Shown here: piece by piece, positions 1 through 5,313 of the stretch
How positions within the stretch are numbered: position 1 is the first letter of the stretch
How the letters are laid out: every line of letters starts with the position of its first letter
Assembly: GCA_965365465.1 (NCBI GenBank)
Contig: CBDUBU010000153.1
Coordinates: 1-9,276, forward strand
Length of the DNA stretch: 9,276 bases
Reading direction: 5' to 3'
Source: CBDUBU01 sp965365465
GTDB taxonomy: Bacteria > Bacteroidota > Rhodothermia > Rhodothermales > DASSAV01
Made by a program: the position numbers and the translations under genes
The notes under the pieces: model-generated
The model's input: only the letters and a program-made list of their open reading frames with translations
The model's database searches: none
What the model was told of the DNA's origin: nothing

Positions 1-694
1 CCGCCAGGCCGAATGCCTTTGAAAACGTGCGCAGAACCAGCACCTGCGGATACCGGTTGAGCAGCGGCAAAGCTGTTCCTTCTTCGTTGAACTCGACATA
101 GGCTTCATCGACCACGACGAACCCGTCGGACACACGCACGATGCTTTCCACTTCTTCAGGCGTCATGGCCCGGCCGGTTGGATTGTTCGGCGTGGTCAGC
201 ACCGTCAGCGCAGGCCGGACGCGGCGCACGGCTTCGCAAAGCCCCTCCGCATCGAAGCGCAGATCCGGAAGCGGCGGTACGGAGGTCAAGTCGCCGTCGA
301 ACAGACGGACCACTTTTTCATAGAGCGAGAACATGGGTCTCGGCAGGACCACCGGCGTTCCAGGGTCGATGAGGGTCAGGCCAAGCGCATAGGTAAGCTC
401 GTTGGAGCCGTTTCCCACCAGAATGCTCTCCGGCGAGCATCCGAGTTGCGCGGCAAGGGCCTGGCTGAGCCGTTCCGGTTGTTCCGTGGGATACCGGTTG
501 AAAGGGATCTCCAGAAAGGCATCCAGCAGTTCCCTTTTCAAGCCTTCCGGAAGGTCGAACGGGCTTTCGTTCTGGTTGAGCTTGACCGGAATGTCTTCCA
601 CGCCGCCGACCAGATAAGGGCGTTCGTTTCGGACAGCCGGGCGGATGCGTTCAAGCACGCCCTCAAGCGTGACGATAGTTTCTATGGGCAACAC
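1..694 (-). CDS. hisC: Histidinol-phosphate aminotransferase, 3' part cut off by the window edge
   Basis: A PLP-dependent class I/II aminotransferase that converts imidazole acetol phosphate plus glutamate to histidinol phosphate in cytosolic histidine synthesis. About 231 codons are visible. Seen in order: the N-terminal substrate motif NQNESPFD (residues about 40-47), GNGSNELT, TPNNPTG, VVVDEAYVEF, and RTFSKAFGLA at the truncated end, with the PLP-binding lysine near residue 226. These are hallmarks of the HisC branch. The family is usually about 350 residues, so roughly one third is missing off the left edge. No ATG is available. The most plausible start is GTG at 694 (or TTG at 691), because family proteins begin close to this point, but there is no Shine-Dalgarno sequence. 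The gene lies 44 nt downstream of hisD on the same strand and is probably co-transcribed with it. Confidence 0.93.
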   Translation of the reverse strand, partial: MLPIETIVTLEGVLERIRPAVRNERPYLVGGVEDIPVKLNQNESPFDLPEGLKRELLDAFLEIPFNRYPTEQPERLSQALAAQLGCSPESILVGNGSNELTYALGLTLIDPGTPVVLPRPMFSLYEKVVRLFDGDLTSVPPLPDLRFDAEGLCEAVRRVRPALTVLTTPNNPTGRAMTPEEVESIVRVSDGFVVVDEAYVEFNEEGTALPLLNRYPQVLVLRTFSKAFGLA

Positions 695-738
695 GTCGGT
701 AGCAGACAGGTTTAGAAAGCAAATTAAAGGCGACAGAG

Positions 739-2037
739 TCAGGACGCAGCGGCATCACGATCCAGGCGCACCTGAATCGCCTGCGCGTGCGCGGTCAGCC
801 CTTCCGCTTCAGCGAAACGGATGATGCGCGGGCCGGTTTCCCGAAGCCGCTCGCGGGTATAGGCAATGATGGATTGCTTGCGGATGAAATCATCCACGCC
901 CAGCGCCGAAGCATAGCGGGCGGTTCCTCCCGTCGGAAGCACATGGTTCGGACCCGCAAAGTAATCGCCTACCGGCTCTGACGAATAAGGCCCCAGGAAC
1001 ACCGCGCCCGCATGGCGGATGCGCGACATGACCTGCCACGGCTCGCGCACGAGCAGTTCGAGATGTTCCGAGGCCAGTTCATTCACCATGTCGATGGCCT
1101 GATCGAGCGTTTCCGTCACGATGCAGGCTCCATAATCGGCAAGCGACTGTTCGAGAATGGCGCGGCGGTCGAGCAGCGCCGCCCTGCGGAGGACATGATC
1201 CCGGACGGCCTCGGCGAGCGCCCGGCTCGGCGTGACCAGAATGGCGGAAGCCCGAACGTCGTGTTCCGCCTGCGCAAGCAGGTCCGCAGCGACGAATTCG
1301 GCATCCGCCTCCTCATCGGCCAGCACCACCACCTCGCTTGGCCCGGCGATGGCGTCGATGTCCACCGGGCCATACACCTGTTTCTTCGCGGCCGCCACAT
1401 AGGCATTGCCCGGCCCCACGATCTTATCGACACGTGGGACGGTTTCGGTTCCGTAGGCCAGCGCCGCAACGGCCTGCGCCCCTCCAACCGCATACACATT
1501 TTCGAGACCCAGAAAATGCGCCGTAGCGAGCACCAGTTCATGCGGAAGGCCGTTCGACCCCGGCGGAGAGACGAGGTGAATCTCAGGCACACCGGCTACC
1601 TGCGCCGGAATCGCGTTCATCAACAGACTGGACGGGTAAAAGGCCGTTCCTCCCGGCACATACAGCCCCACACGCTCCAGGGGGAGCACGCGCTGGCCGA
1701 GGATCACGCCGTCGCCGTCGTCGGTGAACCAGGAACGCTGTTGCTGCTGCTCGTGGAAACGCCGGATGTTATGCGCCGCTTCGGCAATCACCTCGCGCAG
1801 ATCAGCATCCATTGCTTCGTAAGCTTCCGCCAGCCGCTCCGGAGCGACCTTGAGCGCATCGGGGCAAACCCCGTCAAAGCGCTCGGTGAGATCGAGCAGA
1901 CCGGCGTCTCCCCTGGACTGCACCTCCGCAAGGATGATCCGCACCGCTTCGTCTACCTCGGCGCTGAACGAGGCGCTCCGCTCCAGGACGGCGCCCAACT
2001 TCTCTTTGCGTGCGCTGTAATCGACTATCGAGATCAT
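739..2037 (-). CDS. hisD: Histidinol dehydrogenase
   Basis: A zinc- and NAD-dependent enzyme that oxidises L-histidinol to L-histidine in two steps, the last reactions of histidine synthesis. From ATG 2037 the protein is 432 residues, matching the usual length of about 430. The catalytic and zinc residues known from E. coli HisD are all present at near-identical positions: Gln256 and His259 (LLAQAEHD), Glu324-His325 (SEHLELL), Asp358 (VGDYFAGPNHVLPTGG) and His417. GPGNAYVAAAKK near 208-219 is the conserved nucleotide-binding segment. An open extension reaches a TTG at 2121, but its sequence is arginine- and cysteine-rich and unlike the family. It would also run through a terminator-like hairpin, so ATG 2037 (MISIVDYSAR) is preferred. 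There is no clear Shine-Dalgarno. hisC follows after 44 nt. No hisG is found upstream. Confidence 0.97.
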   Translation of the reverse strand: MISIVDYSARKEKLGAVLERSASFSAEVDEAVRIILAEVQSRGDAGLLDLTERFDGVCPDALKVAPERLAEAYEAMDADLREVIAEAAHNIRRFHEQQQQRSWFTDDGDGVILGQRVLPLERVGLYVPGGTAFYPSSLLMNAIPAQVAGVPEIHLVSPPGSNGLPHELVLATAHFLGLENVYAVGGAQAVAALAYGTETVPRVDKIVGPGNAYVAAAKKQVYGPVDIDAIAGPSEVVVLADEEADAEFVAADLLAQAEHDVRASAILVTPSRALAEAVRDHVLRRAALLDRRAILEQSLADYGACIVTETLDQAIDMVNELASEHLELLVREPWQVMSRIRHAGAVFLGPYSSEPVGDYFAGPNHVLPTGGTARYASALGVDDFIRKQSIIAYTRERLRETGPRIIRFAEAEGLTAHAQAIQVRLDRDAAAS

Positions 2038-2066
2038 GATAACCCGTTCTATACCGCTCCGTCTAT

Positions 2067-2093
2067 CACAACAAAAGCCGGGCTGGTCCCGGC
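2067..2093 (-). terminator. Terminator-like hairpin in the hisD leader
   Basis: Read on the minus strand, GCCGGG (2093-2088), a 5-nt loop and CCCGGC (2082-2077) form a perfect 6-bp GC stem. It is followed directly by TTTTGTTGTG. This has the form of an intrinsic terminator and sits about 40 nt before the hisD ATG. No gene was recognised upstream on this strand, so it is more likely an attenuator of hisDC than the end of another operon. A competing upstream arm lies at 2141-2149. Confidence 0.5.
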
Positions 2094-2149
2094 GTGGTGA
2101 GAATATAGCGCCCCGGCTCAAGATATGTTCTCCCGGAAAGGCCCGGTTT
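2073..2149 (-). promoter_or_regulatory. Possible attenuation leader of hisDC
   Basis: On the minus strand the segment AAACCGGGC (2149-2141) can pair with GCCCGG-c-TTT (2083-2074). That sequence includes most of the 3' arm of the terminator-like hairpin and its U-run. The two pairings exclude each other, which is the arrangement of an antiterminator versus a terminator. No short leader peptide rich in histidine codons is visible; only one CAC CAC pair occurs, near 2098-2093, with no clear start. If attenuation occurs, it would need a protein, a ligand or another mechanism. The pairing is seen directly; the function is inferred. Confidence 0.35.
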
Positions 2150-2381
2150 CCACTTCAGGCCGCCTGCTTCTTGGAAGGTTCATGCAAGGCGCGGACAGGG
2201 CAGCATCCCCGCTGCGACGTTTTCTGTGCAGTGAGCCAACCTTCCCGGTTGCGGAAAACACCCGAAAAGAGTAAGCTTCCCTGTATGGTCCAAGAAATGG
2301 TCTAAGAAAATATCAGAAACCGTTTGGCGCGTTGAAGTCAGGATAGAGGCAGGCAAGCCCTGAGCGTCTGCCTGTCTTGTA

Positions 2382-2410
2382 GCATAGGTGCTCCGCTACG
2401 TTGGCATGAC
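2382..2410 (-). repeat. GTCAT...CTATG repeat, copy A (inverted)
   Basis: Read on the minus strand it begins GTCATGCCAACG and ends CCTATGC. It aligns with the copy at 2448-2476, with about 21 identical positions of 29 and one single-base gap. The outer GTCAT and CTATG and the central AACG are identical in both. Confidence 0.5.
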
Positions 2411-2447
2411 ATGAAGGGGAAGGATACAGCATTCCCTCACCCGAAGC

Positions 2448-2476
2448 GTCATCCTGAACGCAGTGAAGGATCTATG
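2448..2476 (+). repeat. GTCATCCTGAAC...GGATCTATG repeat, copy B
   Basis: This begins GTCATCCTGAACGCAG and ends GGATCTATG. From general experience, closely similar strings recur in intergenic DNA of many environmental bacteria, so a dispersed repeat family is likely; that statement is recollection, not a search. The segment contains a short self-complementary ATCCT/AGGAT pair. With copy A in the opposite orientation, it can form the arms of a long imperfect hairpin whose inner loop carries a further GGGAA/TTCCC pair (2417-2421 with 2432-2436). Confidence 0.55.
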
Positions 2477-2581
2477 TTTTGAGCTTTGCAGGCGCCTGGC
2501 AAGGGGCGCCGCCGAAATTCTCGGCTTGCCAGACGGTTTCTCAAAAGGCTGTATCGACCCGCACACGTAACCCCTGGCTCT

Positions 2582-2962
2582 ATGAAAACAATCTACACCT
2601 TCCCGGCTTCACGAACGGCTCAGATCACAGGGATACTCCTGCTGTTTATCCTCGGAGGATGCGGCGGCAAGGATGTCCGAACCTATGAAGTGCGCGGGCG
2701 TGTCGTAGGCCCGGCGTTCGGCGGAGAGGCAGTCATCATCGATCACGAAAGCATCCCGGGGTACATGGACGCCATGCGCATGACCCTGAAACTGAAAGAC
2801 CCCGCGTTGCTCGATGGCATCCAGCCCGGCGACATCGTCCGGTTTCGTCTGGTCGTGGAAACGTCCGATACCTATATCGACCAACTGGAACGGCTCGCTC
2901 CAGAAACACAACTGGAACTGGCTTCTCACCCTGTGGGGACAGCATCCGGCGGGTCAAGATAG
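2582..2962 (+). CDS. CusF-like copper-binding lipoprotein
   Basis: A small periplasmic lipoprotein of 126 residues. The N-terminus has a hydrophobic stretch (about 15-26) ending in LGGC, a lipobox, with Cys27 as the lipidation site. The remainder matches the CusF-type copper-binding fold (PF11604 style): HESIPGYMDAMRMTLKLKD, then LLDGIQPGDIVRFRLVV, then a final YIDQLERL strand. Likely Cu(I)/Ag(I) ligands are His55, Met65 and Met67, with Met62 where E. coli CusF has its capping tryptophan. Met at that place is common in related proteins. Start ATG 2582 gives a proper lipoprotein signal; the longer open frame from 2486 does not, and it overlaps a hairpin. There is no Shine-Dalgarno. No CusCBA pump or copper regulator is visible nearby. 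A role in copper buffering, or delivery to respiratory oxidase assembly, is inferred. Confidence 0.82.
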   Translation: MKTIYTFPASRTAQITGILLLFILGGCGGKDVRTYEVRGRVVGPAFGGEAVIIDHESIPGYMDAMRMTLKLKDPALLDGIQPGDIVRFRLVVETSDTYIDQLERLAPETQLELASHPVGTASGGSR

Positions 2963-2998
2963 CCGCCGGGCAGCGCGCGCCTTGCCCCTCAGAACCTC

Positions 2999-3027
2999 TT
3001 GTCAGGGTCGGAATTACGTCGTATACT
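2999..3027 (+). promoter_or_regulatory. Sigma70-like promoter for the RRM gene
   Basis: TTGTCA (2999-3004) and TATACT (3022-3027) are separated by exactly 17 nt, each one mismatch from the consensus hexamer. Transcription would start near 3033-3034 and leave a leader of about 138 nt before the RRM gene. Bacteroidota promoters often differ from this consensus, which lowers confidence if the host belongs there. Confidence 0.5.
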
Positions 3028-3036
3028 GTGCAGGAA

Positions 3037-3052
3037 AGCGCTTACGAGCGCT
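3037..3052 (+). other. 5'-end hairpin of the RRM gene leader
   Basis: AGCGCT-TACG-AGCGCT forms a perfect 6-bp stem with a 4-nt loop, beginning only 3-4 nt after the predicted transcription start. Stem-loops at the very 5' end commonly protect mRNA from decay; that role here is inferred. Confidence 0.4.
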
Positions 3053-3119
3053 CCTCGACCAGGCGGCAAGCATCCGCCGTGCAGGCAAAGTGGCCCCCTT
3101 TAAAACTCAGTAACTGCAC

Positions 3120-3151
3120 ACCTGCCTCCTTCCTGAGTAGAACAGGCAGGT
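3120..3151 (+). promoter_or_regulatory. Hairpin just upstream of the RRM gene start
   Basis: ACCTGCCT (3120-3127) and AGGCAGGT (3144-3151) are a perfect 8-bp inverted repeat with a 16-nt loop, ending 20 nt before the ATG. No T-run follows, so it does not look like a terminator. The 3' arm holds the only purine-rich patch near the start, so folding could affect ribosome access. Confidence 0.4.
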
Positions 3152-3171
3152 CACAACAACGATTCAGTATC

Positions 3172-3432
3172 ATGAAGGACATCTACGTCGGTAACCTTTC
3201 CTTCCGCACCTCCGAAGACGAGTTGCGCGATCTCTTCGAGCAGTATGGTACGGTTCAACGGGCAGCCATTGTCACCGACCGGGAAACGGGCCGGTCGCGC
3301 GGCTTTGGATTTGTCGAGATGGATGATGCAGGCGCGGCAAAAGCGATTGAATCCCTCGACGGCTACGAGTTTGGAGGGCGGAGGCTGCACGTGAACGAAT
3401 CGCGTGGCAAACAAAAAGGGGGGGATCGGTAG
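3172..3432 (+). CDS. Single-RRM RNA-binding protein
   Basis: An 86-residue protein made almost entirely of one RNA recognition motif, the bacterial Rbp type resembling cyanobacterial cold-inducible Rbp proteins. It shows RNP2 (IYVGNL, residues 4-9) and RNP1 (RGFGFVEM, residues 43-50), with the aromatic residues that stack on RNA bases. A short basic tail (ESRGKQKGGDR) follows the last strand. ATG 3172 places the start directly before the first strand. The open frame continues upstream to 3028, but that part lies in the predicted leader and lacks RRM character. It probably binds single-stranded RNA in the cytoplasm as a chaperone or stability factor. It has its own promoter and a structured leader, suggesting post-transcriptional control as in cold-shock genes. 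Its 3' end faces the LD-carboxypeptidase gene across 21 nt. Confidence 0.93.
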   Translation: MKDIYVGNLSFRTSEDELRDLFEQYGTVQRAAIVTDRETGRSRGFGFVEMDDAGAAKAIESLDGYEFGGRRLHVNESRGKQKGGDR

Positions 3433-3453
3433 GCCCGTCCATCAGCGCCAAGA

Positions 3454-4494
3454 CTAAAGAACCGCCGGCTCCAGCATCTCGATAGATCCGGTGGAAGCGT
3501 CCATACGTACTTCTCCTCCTACCGGAAGGGTGAACTTGTCGGTGATGTGCCCGATCGTGGCGCCGTAGAAAGCCGGAATGCCGAGCGGCCGGATATGGTC
3601 GTGGTAAACTTCTTCGAGCGTCAGCGACTCGTTCACCTCGCCTGCCTCGCAATCCGTGCATTTCCCGAAAACGAACCCGGCGATCTGATCCAGCACGCCC
3701 GCCAGTTTGAGCTGCGTCAGCATGCGGTCCACACGATAGATATCCTCTCCGGTATCTTCAAGGAACAGGATATGCCCGCGCCAGTCCGGCAGGTATTCCG
3801 AACCGATCATGGCTGCCAGGACGGAAAGATTGCCCCCGGCAAGCGGCCCGGTTGCCTTGCCGGGTGTAATGGCGTGCGTACGCTTTTCAATGGGAGTGAA
3901 AGCGCCGGTCGTCGGACTTTTGATCTCGACCGCCAGCCCGTTGAACAGAACGCGACGGAAATGGTCTACCGTGAAGTCGTTCCAGGTCGAGATGCCTACC
4001 GGCCCATGAAAAGTGACCACCCTGCTCCGCGCGTAAATGGCGAGTAAAAGGGAGGTGATGTCGCTGAAACCAACAAGGATCTTGGGGTTTTCCCGGATTA
4101 GATCATAATCCAGCAGGGAGAGGATGCGGTTGCACCCCCATCCGCCGCGCAACGCGAGGATCGCATCAATCTCCGGGTCGGCGAACATCTGGTTCAGATC
4201 ATGCGCCCGGTCATGGTCCGTGCCCGCCATATACCCGCGCCGGTCGAGCGCGTGCGGCCCGAGCCTTGTTTTCAGCCCCAGGTCAGCCAGCGTTGCTTCC
4301 ACGACACGCACGTCTTCCGGCCAGAAAATGGCCCCTCCGGGACTTACCAGCCCGATGGCGTCGCCCGGCTTGAGGCGCGGTGGCTTGAGCAGTTTCCGTT
4401 CCGTGACGGAACGGAAAACAGGCGGCGCCCCTGCGAGCGCGGAAAGTGGCAGGAGTCCGGCCTGCCTGAGAAACCGTCGGCGTGAACCTGACAT
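3454..4494 (-). CDS. Tat-exported LD-carboxypeptidase (peptidase S66)
   Basis: A serine peptidase of the LdcA/microcin C immunity (MccF) family, 346 residues. It cleaves the L-Lys/mDAP-D-Ala bond of tetrapeptides in murein recycling; some relatives act on peptide antibiotics. The catalytic triad is visible: nucleophile Ser144 in GFSDIT, Glu246 in LFLEDTGE, and His316 in ATIGHITDKF. LALRGGWGCNRIL (about 113-125) is the conserved substrate-pocket segment. The N-terminus SRRRFLRQAG followed by a hydrophobic stretch is a good twin-arginine export signal, so this enzyme is probably periplasmic, whereas classical LdcA is cytosolic. Start ATG 4494 fits that signal; no Shine-Dalgarno is seen. It is transcribed divergently from the sigma-factor unit and convergently with the RRM gene. 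A perfect 25-nt palindrome lies within codons about 26-34. Confidence 0.93.
   Translation of the reverse strand: MSGSRRRFLRQAGLLPLSALAGAPPVFRSVTERKLLKPPRLKPGDAIGLVSPGGAIFWPEDVRVVEATLADLGLKTRLGPHALDRRGYMAGTDHDRAHDLNQMFADPEIDAILALRGGWGCNRILSLLDYDLIRENPKILVGFSDITSLLLAIYARSRVVTFHGPVGISTWNDFTVDHFRRVLFNGLAVEIKSPTTGAFTPIEKRTHAITPGKATGPLAGGNLSVLAAMIGSEYLPDWRGHILFLEDTGEDIYRVDRMLTQLKLAGVLDQIAGFVFGKCTDCEAGEVNESLTLEEVYHDHIRPLGIPAFYGATIGHITDKFTLPVGGEVRMDASTGSIEMLEPAVL
4393..4417. repeat. Perfect 25-nt palindrome inside the LD-carboxypeptidase gene
   Basis: TTTCCGTTCCGT (4393-4404) and ACGGAACGGAAA (4406-4417) are exact reverse complements around one central base. It encodes residues FRSVTERK just after the signal peptide. 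Both strands read the same peptide here. The arms also contain the internal echo CCGTTCCGT. Such a length is unlikely by chance within a coding sequence; an operator or an inserted small palindromic unit are options. Confidence 0.6.
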
Positions 4495-4782
4495 GGATAT
4501 TCGTCAAGAGAAGAAGCACTGTTGTTGCAAGCGGTAGTCTCTGGGACGCCGATCCGCTTCGCATTTTGCCGGATGCTATAAGAGCGCCAAACTGAATTGT
4601 TCCAACGCAACAGGCGCGCTGCCCGGCTGATTCAGAAGGCTTCATTCCACGCCAGGTATAGGCGCATCATACTGCCGTCCTTGATTCTCTCGCGGTTTTT
4701 TCGTCCTGCGTTTAAACCCTTCTACCTGCTGCGGCATCCTATTTCTGAGCATCATCAAAACTAAACCAGCAGGAGACACACC
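4495..4782. other. Divergent promoter region, no gene seen
   Basis: This 288-nt gap lies between the LD-carboxypeptidase (leftward) and the exported-protein/sigma unit (rightward), so it must hold both promoters. I could not find a hexamer pair good enough to annotate on either strand. A TTTAAA lies at 4711-4716 without a partner at proper spacing. A minus-strand TATAGC near 4576-4581 has only a weak upstream element. No short gene is supported. Confidence 0.4.
4771..4775 (+). promoter_or_regulatory. Shine-Dalgarno of the exported protein gene
   Basis: AGGAG, 7 nt before ATG 4783. This is one of only two clear Shine-Dalgarno sequences in the window and it fixes the start of the gene. Confidence 0.75.
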
Positions 4783-5313
4783 ATGAAAAGTAGCATTATC
4801 CGTACGATCCTGTATTCCGGCCTGGGTATGGTCGCGGCTACCGTCATTGTCACAGCCGTATGGGCAGGAGGTTTTTATCTCTCGGTAGATCTACCTTCTT
4901 CCGCTGATCCGGCGTTGAAGAACGCTGCGCTGGTGATCCGAGTGGCCGGTTGCCATAACCCGTCCGAGGCAAATCTCTCGGCCCGCGCCGAAGGCATCGT
5001 CGACGGGAAGCGCCAGTCCCGCCCGGTGCGGCTGCTGGCTGTCTCGGAAGGCGTGTGGGCGCTTCCCGCACAGAAGCCCTCCAGAGGAGTCTGGGTGCTG
5101 GCCGTCACCGGCACGTATCTTGAAGCTACCCGCAGCGCACTGGTCGCCTTGGACGCTGACGGCGCCGTGGCAACAATCACAGAGGGAGGCGCGAAAAAAC
5201 CGATGGCGCAAACCTTTTCTCGTGCGTTCTCTCCGAAAGAGGTCGAGGCCGCGCTGGTCGCCGTCGCAGACCGGGAGACGGTAGATGGAGGAATCACAGG
5301 ACATCTCCGTTAA
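4783..5313 (+). CDS. Exported or membrane-anchored protein of unknown function in a sigma-factor unit
   Basis: A protein of 176 residues. A basic N-terminus (K2, R7) and one hydrophobic segment (about 9-29) give a signal peptide or anchor. The remainder would be periplasmic and is rich in short beta-prone stretches. A single cysteine sits in VAGCHNP (Cys57), followed by ARAEGIVDGKRQSRPVRLLAV and GVWVLAVTGTY. This pattern suggests a small beta-sandwich, but I do not recognise a named family. The last third (about 140-170) looks helical and ends near the sigma gene. The gene overlaps the preferred sigma-factor start by 29 nt, so the two are probably translationally coupled. Its position as first gene of a sigma/anti-sigma unit suggests a sensor accessory, an effector or a target of the system. 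It lacks zinc-finger or FecR features, so it is not itself a second anti-sigma factor of known type. Confidence 0.8.
   Translation: MKSSIIRTILYSGLGMVAATVIVTAVWAGGFYLSVDLPSSADPALKNAALVIRVAGCHNPSEANLSARAEGIVDGKRQSRPVRLLAVSEGVWALPAQKPSRGVWVLAVTGTYLEATRSALVALDADGAVATITEGGAKKPMAQTFSRAFSPKEVEAALVAVADRETVDGGITGHLR
5273..5277 (+). promoter_or_regulatory. Shine-Dalgarno supporting sigma-factor start 5285
   Basis: GGGAG lies 7 nt before ATG 5285, inside the end of the preceding gene. It favours the long form of the sigma factor over downstream GTG starts at 5408 or 5432, which have none. Confidence 0.5.

Larger units (their letters stand above)
2350..2532. repeat. Composite palindromic element (MITE- or REP-like)
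   Basis: Several nested inverted repeats lie together. GGCAAGCC (2352-2359) and its complement GGCTTGCC (2523-2530) bracket the region. A left hairpin is made by CAGGCA (2350-2355) and TGCCTG (2369-2374). A right hairpin pairs 2496-2502 with 2526-2532, has an inner stem 2511-2515/2521-2525, and leaves an 8-nt bulge. Between them sit two inverted copies of a repeat of about 29 nt (2382-2410 and 2448-2476). No target-site duplication was found, and no transposase is present in the window. This looks like a non-autonomous intergenic repeat, and may also act as RNA structure in the leader of the lipoprotein gene. Confidence 0.45.
2150..2581. other. Long divergent intergenic region without a supported gene
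   Basis: This stretch separates hisD (leftward) from the lipoprotein gene (rightward). Short open frames exist on both strands, but none has a Shine-Dalgarno, a recognisable motif or sensible composition. The right half (2350-2532) is occupied by inverted repeats, annotated separately. I see no convincing promoter for either flanking gene, although both must start here. No tRNA-like cloverleaf was found. Confidence 0.5.

Noticed and set aside
1012..2100. Plus-strand open frame of 362 codons
   Set aside because: It is antisense to hisD, which has all catalytic residues. The composition is His/Arg-rich and no domain is visible.
2038..2121. N-terminal extension of hisD to TTG 2121
   Set aside because: The added residues are unlike HisD proteins and would be encoded by the hairpin region. 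ATG 2037 gives the normal length.
2094..2149. Histidine-rich leader peptide for classical attenuation
   Set aside because: Only two adjacent His codons occur in one frame, and there is no start codon suitably placed before them.
2036..2305. Plus-strand open frame of 89 codons in the his leader
   Set aside because: There is no Shine-Dalgarno and no motif. It spans the terminator-like hairpin and shows no sign of protein constraint.
3028..3171. N-terminal extension of the RRM protein
   Set aside because: The frame is open, but it covers the predicted transcription start and leader hairpins. RRM homologues begin at the residue encoded from 3172.
3433..3453. Bidirectional terminator between the convergent RRM and LD-carboxypeptidase genes
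   Set aside because: The gap is 21 nt and holds no inverted repeat or T-run. Any termination must occur inside the neighbouring gene ends or through another mechanism.
4681..4716. TTGATT ... TTTAAA as promoter of the sigma unit
   Set aside because: The spacer is 24 nt, far from the usual 16-18, so this pair is unlikely to act together.
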